Shown here one piece after another: positions 1 through 11,480 of a stretch of DNA of 64,000 nt; the stretch's first letter is position 1, and every line of letters starts with the position of its first letter. The stretch spans positions 14,588,060 to 14,652,059 of the forward strand of contig CM033108.1 of NCBI GenBank assembly GCA_019321725.1, given 5' to 3'. Below the pieces are notes generated by a model. That model searched no databases. It was not told where the DNA came from and saw only the letters and a list, made by a program, of their open reading frames with translations. The translations under genes and the position numbers were made by a program. This DNA is from Paulownia fortunei. Lineage: Eukaryota; Streptophyta; Magnoliopsida; Lamiales; Paulowniaceae.

Positions 1-237
1 AAAGCTCTCGACTTGAAACTTATTTAAGACCAAAGCCTTAGAGGCATGTTCCATGATCACCATCATATGCGCGACCATGCTCCATAGCTAAATTTGATTT
101 AAGGACTTTATCTAATATGCAGAAATAAAAGATGCAAGACATAAGATAAAGAGAATACCTTTTTATTAATGAGATTGTCTTTATAAAAGAAAAAATTATA
201 ATACACCTAATCTAATTTGGGTATTGGGCATCCTATT
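1..237 (-). other. 3' flank of a copia element (possible 3' LTR start)
   Basis: This stretch lies downstream, on the minus strand, of the copia polyprotein stop at 238-240. It is AT-rich and has no coding signal. In an intact element it would hold the polypurine tract and the start of the 3' LTR. I could not find a clean TG start or match it to a 5' LTR copy within the window, so the LTR assignment is inference from position only. Confidence 0.35.
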
Positions 238-790
238 CTAACAGCTCCAATTGCCCATGTATCTAAGATCCATCTTGTCAAGATGTCCATCGAACATCTT
301 CTGTGTTATGGGCTTAGTAAGTGGGTCTGCTACATTTTCTACCAAGGCAACTCGAACCACAATGATATCGCCTCTACCAATGTTCTCTCTGATCAAGTGA
401 TATCATCTCATATATGTTTGGATCTTTGATGAGATCTTGCCTCTTTTGCTTGTGTAATGGCTCCATTGTTATCACAGTAAATCATAATTGGATCAATAAT
501 AGATGGAACTACACCCAACCCTTGGATGAAGTTTCTAATCCAAACAGCTTCTTTTGCTGCATCTATGCAGCAATATATTCAGCTTCGATAGTAGAGTCTG
601 CAATCATCTCTTGCTTAGAACTCTTCCAATTGACTGCACCAGCATTCAGGGTGAATATGTATCCGGACATGGACTTTGAGTCATCTATATTGGATTGAAA
701 ACTAGAGTTTGTATATCCCTCTAGTTTTAGTTCTCTATTGCAGTATATCATAAAGATATCCTTAGTCCTTCTCAAGTACTTAAGGATCAT
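238..790 (-). pseudogene. copia RNase H domain, end of polyprotein (decayed)
   Basis: Minus-strand reading gives copia-type RNase H: YLRRTKDIFMIY, then LEGYTNSSFQSNIDDSKSMS, a SGYIFTLNAGAVNWKSSKQ block and ADSTIEAEYIAA. These correspond to the family's conserved D, 'SGY.F', 'W.SKKQ' and 'S..EAEY' stations. After a frame change the C-terminal tail reads VADPLTKPI and ends at a TAG at 238-240, the usual end of copia polyproteins. The usual YADSDW-type motif has become YTNSSF, so an acidic residue looks lost. It follows the RT domain (803-1760) on the same strand. Remnant only. Confidence 0.9.
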
Positions 791-802
791 TTTAATGGCT
801 TT

Positions 803-1760
803 CTAGTGTTCTTCCCCTAGATTGGACTGATATTTGCTCGTAATACTCAAAGCATGTGCTATATTAGGCATTGTACATAACATTGTATATATTATACTCC
901 CTATTGTGGAAGTATAAGGTATGCGAGTCATCCTTTCTCTCTCTTCAGGTATCTTGGGAGACATAACCTTAGAAAATGAAACCCCATGACTCATAGGCAG
1001 GAATCCTCTCTTGAATTCCTCCATGCTAAACCTTTTTAGCACTTTGTCTATGTATATGGACTGGGATAGTCTGATCATCCTTCTAGATCTATCTTTATAG
1101 ATCTTTATCCCTAGGATAAAAGATGCATCTCCAAGTCCTTCATGAAAAACTGATTAGATAACCAAGTCCTCGTTGACTGCAACATCCCTACATCATTCCC
1201 AATGAGTAGGATATCGTAGAGCACAATAAATGTAACTGCACTCCACTAACCTTCTTGTAGGCATATGGTTCATCCGATTTCTTATGAAAGTTAAACATTT
1301 TGATCGTTTCATCAAACTCGATGTTCCAACTCCTCGAAGCTTGTTTTAGTCCATAAAAGGATCTATGGAGCTTGCAAACCTTTTGCTCACTCCTACTGGA
1401 TATGAAGCCTTCTGTCTGCTTCATATAGATATCTTCTTTAATGTTTTCATTAAGGAAAGCGGTCTTCACATCCATTTATCATATCTCATAGTCATAATAT
1501 GCAGATATGGCCAGCAGTATCTGTATAGATTTAAGCATCACTACTGGTGAAAAAGTTTCCTTATAATTAATTCCTTACTTCTAAGTAGTACCTTTTGCTA
1601 CCAATCGTGCCTTATAAGTCACTACCTCTCCATCTACTCCAAGCTTCCGCTTGTAGACCCATTTGCAGCCAATGGGAATAATTCCCTATAGTGGGTCCAC
1701 CAAAGTCCATACCTTGTTGGAGTACAAGGAATCTATTTCAGACTACATAGCTTCTTCCTA
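803..1760 (-). pseudogene. copia reverse transcriptase (RVT_2) remnant
   Basis: Read on the minus strand in pieces. The N-terminal part near 1640-1740 reads GCKWVYKRKLGVDGEVVTYK then ARLVAKG, the opening of copia RT. The middle (1188-1475) starts MDVKTAFLNENIKEDIYMKQ and includes YGLKQASRSWN. The C-terminal part (803-1078) holds KRFSMEEF, PYTSTIGSIIYTMLCTMPNI and the following palm/thumb segment. Several frameshifts and stops separate the pieces. At the catalytic site, normally YVDD-ILL, the minus strand reads LYDILLIGND, so two residues including one catalytic Asp are missing. The enzyme cannot be functional. Confidence 0.92.
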
Positions 1761-2830
1761 TTTCTCCGAGTCGATGTCAGACATCACCTCTCCATATCTT
1801 CTTAGATCATTATCCAAAGGGAATCCCTCTTCTTTGTTCTCTAACAACAAGTTGTACCTCTTAGGTACCCTTGAAACCCTTTCGGATCTTCGAAGAGGTT
1901 GTGCCTCAGAAGGTCCAGCATCAGCTGGTGTACCATTTACTGTGTCAGTTGGGGTGTTCTATGGTTCTTAAACCTCTTCAAGTTCTACGACATTACCACT
2001 TCCATCTGAAATAAATTTTTCTTCAAGGAATGTAGCATTCCTCGAAACAAACACCTTTTTTCCGTAGCATCATAAAAATAGTATCCAATAGACTCCTTTG
2101 GATACCCCACAAACTTGTATAAGCTAGATCTCATATCCAACTTATCTTACACTTGCTGCTTAACATAAGCAACACACCCTCATACCCTAAGGTATTTATA
2201 GTTGCATTTCCACACCACATCTCATATGATATTTTGGGCATGACTTTAGATGGCAACCTATTTAATAGGTATGTCGTCATTTCCAAGGCATAGCCCTAGA
2301 ATGAAAGAGGCAATGAAGTGAAGCTCATCATAGATTGAACCATGTCCAATAAGGTTCGATTCCTACATTCTGCAACTCCGTTGAGTTGGGAAGTAGCAAG
2401 AGGAGTCCACTGTGAGAGAATTCCATTATCTTTTAGATAATCTAAAAATTTTGTGCTTAAGTATTCACCTCATCTATCAGATCGAAGAGTTTTTATACTT
2501 AATCCAGTTTGTTTCTCTACTTTAGTTCTGAATTCTTTGAACTTTTTAAATACTTTAGACTTATACCTTAAAAGATACACATAACCATGCCTAGAGAAGT
2601 CATCGGTAAAGGTTAAAAAGTAGTTATAGTTCCCACGAGCACTATCATTTAGTGGCCCACATATATCTGTATGGATCAAATCCAATAGATGCTTGACTCG
2701 CTCCACTTGTCCAACAAATGGAGATTTGGTCATCTTTCCTTTGAGACAGAATTCACATGTTAGCAGTTCTTGCTCTTTCTTTAGATCAAGCAATTGTGCC
2801 AATTTGTTAATCATTTCCTAAAAAATATGT
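1761..2830 (-). pseudogene. copia integrase and linker (decayed)
   Basis: The best open piece is 2470-2814 (-). It holds LTCEFCLKGKMTKSPF, which carries the CC of the HHCC zinc site and follows a degraded N-terminus. Next comes the rve catalytic core with HTDICGPL (first Asp), YNYFLTFTDDFSRHGYVYLL and TLRSDR (second Asp). The glycine codon after RSDR is TGA (GGA to TGA type change), which breaks the frame. Beyond it the minus strand still reads GEYLS, QWTPLATSQLNGVAECRNRT (catalytic Glu in NGVAE), and then a variable linker toward RT with RRSERVSRVPKRYN. Order gag-INT-RT-RH defines Ty1/copia. Confidence 0.9.
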
Positions 2831-3239
2831 CCTAATCTTGCTTGTCATAGGCTCATGGAACTATGATTATCTAATTTTCTCTTATTTTGTTGAATTGTGA
2901 AAATAGGGTTATGGAGAATAACAATATATAAACAATTCATCAAAGAACCAGAATAGATAAAATCAGAACATTTGAAAATGGAGCAACTTCCATTCTCAAT
3001 GGTAAATCTAAAACCTTCTCTATCCAAAACTAGAATAGAGATAATGTTCTTAATAATATCCGGAACAAAAAAAATAATTGTTTAAAACTATTATAGAACT
3101 ATTTTCAAAAGCTAGATTAACAGTCCATATAGCTAATGCAGCAACTCTTGCTCCATTTTCCATTCTGAGGACCGTCTCTCCTCCATTCAGCTTTCTACTT
3201 CTTGCCATCATCTGCAAATCATTGCAGATATGTAAGCCA

Positions 3240-4100
3240 CAACCGGTATCTAATACTCAAGAAGTATTGTTAACTGACAAATTAACTTCAACAAAATATA
3301 TACCTGAACTCTTCAGACTTGCAAGATACTCCTTGTAATTCCTCTTCCAATGCCTTAGTTTGCCGCAGTAATGGCACTTGTTATTGGCTTGAGAAGAAAC
3401 TTTTTTGACACTGCCCTTAGCTTTTATCTTGTTGGGTTTAGAGGAACCCTTTCCTTTCTTCTTTCCTTTCTTGGGCCTTTTAGCATTTAATCTGAAAGAA
3501 GATCCAACAAGCAGAACCGGCTTATCCTTTTTCATGGTGGACTCAGCCGTCTTTAATATATTTACAAGCTCAGCGAGACTAGTCTTCATGTTGTGCATGT
3601 TAAAGTTGACAACAAAGGTGTCAAAAGATGGAGGCAGAGGCTGTAGTAGAGGTCTGTATAGAGTTCGTTCTCCATAACGACTTAAGGGACGCCAGTCTTT
3701 CAATGAGGGCTATCATCTTCAATCCATGATCATGGACTGAAGAGCCCTCGGTTATACAACATCTGAAAAGCTCTTTTGAGATCTGATATCTCATCTGTCG
3801 AGTTCTTTACTATACAACTCTTGTAGGTGAATGAGGATCCCATAAACAGTATCTTGATCCTCGTTCAGCCTTTGCAGTTCATTTGACATCGATGCCAACA
3901 TGTAGCATCGAGCCTACAGATTGTCATTGACATGACGTAAATAATCTGCATAAGCCTCTGAAGTAATATCCTCCGATGGAATTAAAGGAGGCACAGTGTC
4001 AAGGATATATACCTTCTTCTCCGACTAAAGAACTATCTTCAGGTTTCTTAACCAATCGACAAAGTTGTTCAAGGATTGTTGCAAGTGGATTCTTTGCCAT
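3240..4100 (-). pseudogene. copia gag with zinc-knuckle remnant
   Basis: A start codon lies at 4098-4100 (-) and reads MAKNPLATIL; a frame change follows, then FVDWLRNLKIVL, a recognisable copia capsid motif. Internal stops interrupt the capsid part. The C-terminal half is open at 3257-3703 (-). It has NMHNMKTSLAELVNILKTAE, a lysine-rich stretch (RPKKGKKKGKGSSKPNKIKA) and a nucleocapsid knuckle CHYCGKLRHWKRNY whose fourth ligand is Tyr instead of Cys. In the family this protein forms the particle shell and binds RNA. This copy is inactivated by stops and frameshifts. Confidence 0.88.
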
Positions 4101-5161
4101 TTTAGTAGAATAATCTACAAAACATGCACGAAGTAGAAAATAAGTAAACTATGGAAAAAACATATTCATTTATTATAAAGTTTTTAATACTAAATGCCTC
4201 CCACTATTTTCTTCGAATTCTATCACCCCTAATGAAATTTTGAGAAATCAAATTTCCTAGTGAGCTTGAGGTCCAATGGAAATATTTCACACCTCAATTT
4301 TATGAGCCCATGAAATATTTCTATCGGTAGTCAACTCTTTGACGATTGTATTACTATACAACCTTCAAGTTTGTTTTGCCTCACCTCTTCTCATATACCC
4401 TAATTTTATGAGTCCATATAGTACTAAGTGTCAAACAATACCCATCAAACATTCATATAGATAGAGCATCACGATGTCCCACAACTCATCGCCAACATAA
4501 TAATGATTCCATCCCACGAGCATCTCAATGCTTGGTAGAGATCACAACTTTCCAACACTAGACCACCCTACGATTCATGGCCAGTGATCAAGTGCGATAT
4601 CGGTCATCATGTCTCTATCTTTGATAGTAGGTATGAAACGATAGGTCCTACCTAACTTATCCATTTTTATTTGAAATCGAATTTTCAAAAAAAAAATTCT
4701 TTTACTTAATTTTAATAAATTAAGTGGGGTTTAATTTTATCCAAGACCTCATCTAATTTAAATTAGGTTGGTTATTTAATGTGGTGAAAACATAAAATTA
4801 TTAAATAAAATCCTAAGCATGCATCTAGTACATACTTAAATAAATGGATGATCATAAACCAGTCCTATGCGGTCCACTTAAGTAAAAAATGGACCTAAGA
4901 TTAGTCTAAAAGTAAAAAAATAGAATAAAACCTATTCTATTATATAATTATATAATTTTCAGTCACGTAGGGAGAAGTAAAAGAAAAATTAAGCATAAAA
5001 CGTGAAATAGAAAAAGGCACAATAATATTTTATTTATTCGGTACTACTACAAAGTCACTAATATATGTCCGTATTACTTATTGAATTCAATATATTCCAA
5101 TCAATAAAAACAAAAAATAAAAATCACTATATATATGTATATATACAAGCCAAATTATAGA
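4101..5161 (-). other. Leader and possible 5' LTR region of the copia element
   Basis: No coding signal on either strand. The stretch is directly upstream (minus strand) of the copia gag start. It contains a block at about 4190-4680 of moderate GC that resembles copia leader or LTR DNA by position. No primer-binding site complementary to tRNA-Met and no TG...CA ends were located. From about 4680 the DNA is AT-rich intergenic sequence leading to the 3' end of the EGF-like gene. Confidence 0.35.
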
Positions 5162-5181
5162 GAGACCAATATGAGAACTCC

Positions 5182-6551
5182 TTATTTCAAGAAAATCATA
5201 GCAGCAGTTACAAGCAAGATTGCCATCCAGTTGAACTTCCCCAGAGAGAATGCTGCTATAGCTGCATGTATACGAAGGGCAGAGTAATCATTTTGAGTGA
5301 AACTTTTTATGTGGTAGAATGTAGTAAATCTTCAATTCATGCTTAAATGATAGTTACTTGTACACTTTGTGATCAATCTACAAAGTTTCAGAAGTTGATT
5401 ATTTTTCAGTTTATTAATGTAGTAGTTCAATTTGTTCATTATTTATAAAAAAATATATTTAATTTTATAAATTGTTGTATAATCCCTTCTTTTTTCGTGT
5501 AATTTTTATATATAATCCTGATTTGCTATCATTATTAAATTAAAATTTATGTGGCGTTATAGAATAGAATGCAGCGACCAACCATTGGGTTAATCACTGA
5601 CTTTGGAATACTACAAAAGAAATATATATGTATCTCGTACTTTCTCTATTTTAAAATTATTAAATTTATTATTATTATTTTTTTGGAACATTTAAAATAA
5701 GACTTTATTTATTTAAATATAAATTATTTCTTAAATTTATTTTTTCAACTAGTAATTATATGATACATTTAACTCTTAAAGTTATTATTTTTAAAAGAAA
5801 AAAAATATTAAATCACTCAAAATTTATATTTTTAATTTTGTCTAAAGTTTCATATCAAACTATACTAAACCTATAAATAAAACAATTTTCACGACTTTAT
5901 ATAAACCAAGTACAACACAAGTACCCACAAATTATATTATACACGCAGGCTTTGAACAATTGTACGACGTCAATTTTGACTTGTTCACTTTTTCTGATTC
6001 TTGGGTATGGGTAAGGAAGGACTATGACACGCTTCCTTCGGCTGGAGGCCAATCTTAAATCTTAAATATTATAAACGAATTTTGGATGAGTTTTGATTTT
6101 AATTTTTTAATTTAAATCTGTTTTATTAAAATTTTATATTTATTATATATTTGTTTATGTGATTTATTTATATATATATATATGTGAAAAATTGAGTATA
6201 TTTTATACATACTAACATATCTAATATAAGTATAATATTTTTATATTTTAAAAATATTTTTTTAAAATCTTTAAAATTACAGAACGAGGCAAACGGTCCA
6301 ATCTAGCAAATTTGATTCGGAAGGAATTTGAGTTTACATCATAAAAATCTTAACTAAACAGATCAGGCATTTTTATATAAACCCATGCCGGCCATGGATA
6401 TAGCATTTTTATAAACCCATGCCCGCGATGGATATAATATCATAAGAGATTGAATTTTCCAATAAAACTGCGTGCCCTGGGCAACCATTGACTTTATTGT
6501 CGATTAACGAAACTATCCCACTCGTGGACGGCTTAAACAAGATTCCGCAAG

Positions 6552-6588
<37 letters not shown>

Positions 6589-9500
6589 TTCACTTTTCTT
6601 GAAGAAATTAATTTGATGTTGACCTTAGCCTTATAAACTACCATAAGATAACAACTATCCAAATCTTCATATTTGTTTACTTTTTGAATCATTTGGATAC
6701 CTTACAAATTATATATACTTTCTTATAGATCAGTTTTTTATTCTTGTTTTTTAGTGTGTATGAGATGTTCAATTTTATTTTATTTTTTTTAACTTTATAA
6801 AGGAAGAAATAGGAACTGGATTGACCTAAATTAATTATGAGAATCTTAATTATTAATTTCTTTAATTTAATTTTTTTCTTTAATTTATGTTCCATTAAAA
6901 TTCTTCATTTTGTAGAGCATTACATATAACGCTCAATTCTCATTAGAACAATCTTTGATATATGAGAATTTTTAACTTCAACTTTACAATTCTTTTAAGT
7001 TAATCAATTTTTTAGTTTTTCAATATATAATTAATTGTAATGAATTATTCCCACCTTGATTATTATCGCCAGTAGATGGATTCGAAGTAGAGCTAGCGAC
7101 CCTTATCCCAAGCCTCTCACACGATTCCGAGCCAATAGCACCTAAAATCATTTAATCAAAAGTAGTACATTGTTAGCACTATAGGGACACAATTATTAAT
7201 TTTAATTAGCTTAGTTAATTAATTAAAGAAAATAATAATTATTGATGAAAATAATCTTACAGTCGCTGTAGCAGGGGAAAGCAGAGATGTTGAGGAGATT
7301 AGAGTAGCCCGGATTGCACTGACATGTATGTGTATGTGTTGCATTCTTTGTGCATGTTCCTTCTCCACAGTAGATCCAATAGCAAGCTAATGACCAATTA
7401 TATACAACACATTTACAAGTATCAGAAAAAAAAGAAAAAAAAGGTTAGCACAAACCATTAATTAATTATACTTTTTCAGTTCATAATTAAATTCCGTGTT
7501 GGCTACAATACAAAATCAAATAATATTTATTTTTTTAGGCTAACATACTATAGTGATATTATTTGGTAATATTTATATTGTTGAATCGCCGTGTTTGTTA
7601 TATTGTTTATCATTATAAAAGTACTTTTCAATATAAATTATCAAACTTACTCTAGGTTATATTGATGAAAACAATTAAGTTGGCGGATCAATATCATTTA
7701 TTGTGGATTTGAAAAGTGTAGTATTTATTTTTAAATTAGTAAGTTCAATTTTTGGACCTAAATATTTATGTGAAAAAAACATTGAGGAAAACTTTTTGAT
7801 TTAATTTGGTTCTCAAGGGAAATATGAAAGAAAACCAGTATAATTATGAGAGATACATTATCTTATACATCTATTTTATTTTAATGTTTTATAATACTCA
7901 GCATAGTTCAAAAAAAAATTAAAATCGTTATTGTTCAAAAAAAAAGAGTGTGGGTGGTGGGGGAAATGAAACTTAATAAAATCACTCTGATCTTGGTCAA
8001 GACTGAAATAAAACCAACCCATTAATTAACAATGTACAAAAAGACTAAGGCATAAAATAAGAAAATTACGATCAAAGAAGGATAAGTTGTATGGAACTGC
8101 TGGAACTGGAGGAGCGGCTGGCATACACGAGTAGTCAAGGGAACCTGCATATATATATATATATATATGTACCAAAATGGAAAATGTAATTAATGTGACG
8201 TAACAATATTTAAAATAATTTTTGTAACAAGGCAAACATGCATAATTATGCTACATGTAAATTGATAAGATGCATATATTGAATAATAACTTCAGTTAAA
8301 AGTTTAGAAGATTGTTAGGCATGGGATAAATGCCTTTTTTAAAAAAAAAAAAAATCCAAATTTATTACACTTATGTTATGTTTTTAGAAGTTAGAACATT
8401 GACTCAGATTTCTAAAAATTAGAACTTTTTCCAAATATATCATCCGCTTAAAACTAATGAGTTTTAATGATATAACATAGCTAACACACGGATTATTATT
8501 TTTAAAAATATTATTATGATATTTTTAATTTTTATTTAAAACTTTATAGTATATTCTAAAAAAGTCTTAATTTTGAAACAGGGGCGTAATATATTTAATA
8601 TGAGTCATCATTTATATGTTTGATTCATTTCTTTTGTTCTTTAATAATTATTTTTTTTTAACAAACACGTGGAATCGGTTCATTTCTTTTGTTCTTTAGT
8701 AATTTTTTTTTTAACAAACACGTGTAATTGTCATAATTGGTGTTCAATGCATATTTGCAACAAGAAAGCAATGGTTGGTCATGTATAGGATCATATACTA
8801 TATAATAGTAACAACAAATTTGATTGATCAAACTAAGTTTTGTCAAATTATTACTTTGTAATTACAACAATTAATTAGAAGAAATGGTAAGAAAATAGAG
8901 AGAGAGGGTACTCACAGTTTGGAATGATGCATGGAAGGAACTCTAAATTTTGCTCATCATCTAAACGGGTACGCTTCCACCCATCCTCGCAGTTGCATCT
9001 GAAGTTGAAAGGGTAACCTGGAGCTGCCTCGCAACTTCCCTTTCCACATTCCACCTCATTACATAAATTCTCTGCAGTTTATCCATCAAATTAATAATTA
9101 CTTTAAGCACACCTATTTTGTGATTGAAGAAAGACAATCAATCTCTTGAGTCTATCCCTCCTTGAGGGCACACAGAAATTTTTGTTGCAAATTTTTATTA
9201 TTTTCTCTGTTATATTACATTAATTATGTACAAAGTAAATATCTATCAGCAATTAGTGTGATATAATAAATGTTGCAATAGAAGATTCTATCCACCTGAG
9301 CCACATAGCAACAATTCTTAAACAACAAAAACTCTACTGTCATAGTACCTAGTATATATGTTGGTTGTTTGCGAGTCCTACGAAGAAAAATAGAACAAAA
9401 GCATACACACATGACATAATCAAACAAGATATTTGCCCCTAAAAATCAAGCCATTATTTGGTCCCTTTGCCCTTTGGTTATAGTGGGCAGGTGTTACGGA

Positions 9501-9819
9501 TGAACCAATAGCAAAACACCCGATTCATTCTGGAATTTTAATCCGATAAATAAATGAGACGAATTAATAGATACAAAAGTTTACTCGATGAACATAAAGG
9601 CAGAAGCATGTGTAGGCAAAAACTGCCTGTCCATCTAACTATTCTTCTCTAGAATCAATCAAATGAAGTGTGATAAATACAAGAACTATTAAGAGGAGAG
9701 AGAAGAGTATGAGTACCGAAAAAGGGAGATAGAATAGGAGGAACGTCATCTCCTTTGGCTGCTATGGGTAGCAAAAGCAGCAAAATCGCCACCAAAGGTT
9801 GAAACTTAGAGAAAGCCAT
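5182..9819 (-). CDS. Secreted EGF-like cysteine-rich protein, six exons, 208 aa, intact
   Basis: Exons on the minus strand are 9819-9717, 9071-8916, 8144-8070, 7386-7261, 7141-7055 and 5261-5182 (TAA at 5182-5184). All five introns are GT-AG and phase 1, and the spliced frame is open (627 nt). Residues 1-23 form a signal peptide (MAFSKFQPLVAILLLLLPIA). A first cysteine module spans residues 38-87, with CGKGSC and RCNCEDGW. A linker with PAAPPVPAVP follows. A second module spans 113-154, with CGEGTC, HTCQCNPGY and FPCYSDC. Possible N-glycosylation sites are NLS (106-108), NAT (126-128) and NIS (144-146). Residues 194-208 are hydrophobic (WMAILLVTAAMIFLK), either a GPI-anchor signal or a membrane tail. 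This resembles plant small EGF-domain proteins often named 'neurogenic locus notch-like'. The molecular role is unknown; an extracellular or cell-wall location is inferred. Confidence 0.88.
6554..6585. repeat. (AT)n microsatellite in intron 5
   Basis: Sixteen uninterrupted AT dinucleotides lie inside the 1793-base last intron (7054-5262) of the EGF-like gene. Likely length-polymorphic. Confidence 0.95.
8149..8168. repeat. (AT)n microsatellite abutting a 3' splice site
   Basis: Ten AT units end four bases before the exon-3 boundary of the EGF-like gene (minus strand ATGCAG, exon starting at 8144). The repeat replaces the usual pyrimidine tract directly upstream of the acceptor AG. Confidence 0.9.
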
Positions 9820-9867
9820 CTGAAAGAGTTGGGGTGTGAAGAATGGTTAAGGCAAGTAATATTCACT

Positions 9868-9877
9868 TATATATAAG
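9868..9877 (-). promoter_or_regulatory. TATA box of the EGF-like gene
   Basis: The minus strand reads TATATATAAG about 49 bases upstream of the ATG at 9819. With a usual spacing of about 30 bases the transcript would start near 9840, giving a 5' UTR of roughly 20-25 bases. The position fits the exon-1 start chosen by the signal peptide. Confidence 0.6.
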
Positions 9878-9879
9878 AA

Positions 9880-10850
9880 TGGCTGTGTGCATAGATTGAC
9901 TCTTTCTCTATAGAAGCTTCCGCAGCTCCTGCTCTAATACCAGGCAAAAATTTCAAAGATTACAACCGCAGAGTCTTGTCCGCAGGTATTGTTTACATTC
10001 AGTTAAGAAACTTTCGGCATTTTCCAGTAACTTATTAATAGTTGACAGGAACATCAACTGACCAATTACACCAAACAACAAAATCAACACATAAATTACA
10101 TGTCTAAGAACCAGTTTTCTTTCAACTATAGCTATATATTAAGTTTTAAGGTTATATTGCATAAACGGTTTGATCTATATATTAAAAAAGAAAGGTCTAA
10201 GGTTTTGAAAACCACAAAAAATACTCCATTGAGATTTACATCTATTTTACAAATATACCCCTTAATAGTGTAATTTGTAAAATAAAAATAAATATTAAGA
10301 ATTTTTTTTTAATTTACAGAATTAGTAGGGTTTTTCTTATAAATAATTCAAATTTTAAGAATAGTTTTTATAATTTATTCAAATTTTAAATTTTAATTGA
10401 CTTTTCATACATGGTTGGTACAAGAAAGTCAGAGATGGACAGCTGTTTTTTTTCTAAATAGAAGCTTCTAATTAAGGAAATAAAAAAATGTGTGAATTTC
10501 TCATTTGAGACCAGAAAGATAAAGAATCCAGAAGGTCGACTTAGATAGTGTGGTAGGGGAAGATAATATTGTGGGACTTGACTTGGAAAATGTTACCAGG
10601 ACACTTTCGTGCTAATTTACATAAATCATTTAGTTAAGCAGTCTCCACCTCTAGAATGGAAATGTGCCTTGTTCAATGACCCAACTTGAAAATCCATGAT
10701 CAAGTGAGTGGACCTTGAGTACAACTCAATTCAAATAGAACTATGACAATATCCCATAGGGATGTGAAGTCATGATTGGCCTATATTACTCAAATTAGTG
10801 ACTAAGAGGAAATAGTGATATCTTGTATTAAATAAAGCATAGGCAAGTTA
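9880..10850. other. Intergenic, upstream of the EGF-like gene
   Basis: No coding, RNA or repeat signal was recognised on either strand. The part next to 9880 is the promoter side of the minus-strand EGF-like gene. Confidence 0.6.
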
Positions 10851-10854
10851 GTCA

Positions 10855-11085
10855 ATCACTTGCTCAATATATAAGTTGAGAATGTGAATGACCTGTTATG
10901 TGTATAATGTGAGCTATTTATTGTTCGATGTATTAACGTGTTGTATAAGTTATATATTGCATAACCTATTAGCATGTTATATGAGCTATATATTACATAA
11001 CCTACTATATGTGTGGTGCACAACCTATATATTGTAGGACTTATACAGGGCATGTCATACCTCCTAGAGGGACTCACGACCTTCA
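10855..11085. repeat. Short degenerate repeats of a TATATAT-CATAACCTA motif
   Basis: The core 'tatatattgcataacctatta' recurs in degraded form several times at roughly 40-base spacing ('tatatattacataacctacta', 'caacctatatattgtagg'). Copies are too diverged for a firm unit length. Confidence 0.45.
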
Positions 11086-11480
11086 GGTCGGGTCAAGTCA
11101 CGTGGAAAGATGGAACGAAAAGGTTATTATGGAAAAATGACAGAAAATCTTATTTAGAGTAAATCAAGGGAGATGATGATGTGTACCAGAGATAGTTATA
11201 ATGAATTGAAGCCTAAAATCTCTTTTCTACCCTTGCTTTGAAGTAAGAGGATTTACTTCACAAAGTATGTTACACTATTCATATTTGATACATATATTTC
11301 CTGTATATTTTTACTTTCTTCTCCAAGTGTCCAACTGCCTTAAGTGTCGGAGATCTTATGGTGGACCAACCCATCGTCTGTTTTACAGGTTCCCCGACCA
11401 ATGGAGGAATGAGAAAAAACAACGGATCATCATTTAGGGTGTACCTATTGAATTTGGTGCGCTACACTGTGGTCATGTAT
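11086..11480 (+). other. LTR-end-like fragment
   Basis: Less AT-rich than its flanks. The part at about 11330-11410 has 'ctgccttaagtgtcggag' and later 'tttacaggttccccgacc'. This style is common at the R/U5 ends of gypsy LTRs in plants. No second copy was found nearby, so it could be a solo or truncated LTR. Weak call. Confidence 0.25.

Larger units (their letters stand above)
238..4100 (-). mobile_element. Ty1/copia LTR retrotransposon remnant
   Basis: Domains on the minus strand run gag (3240-4100), integrase (1761-2830), RT (803-1760), RNase H (238-790). This is the diagnostic Ty1/copia order. All domains carry frameshifts or stops, so the copy is dead. The 5' leader or LTR should lie above 4100 and the 3' LTR below 238; neither LTR boundary could be fixed. 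Confidence 0.92.

Noticed and set aside
1663..1971. 102-residue plus-strand frame
   Set aside because: Antisense of the copia linker and RT start, which is recognisable on the minus strand.
8026..8235. 69-residue minus-strand single-frame ORF
   Set aside because: It contains exon 3 of the EGF-like gene but runs through introns on both sides; the spliced model explains it.
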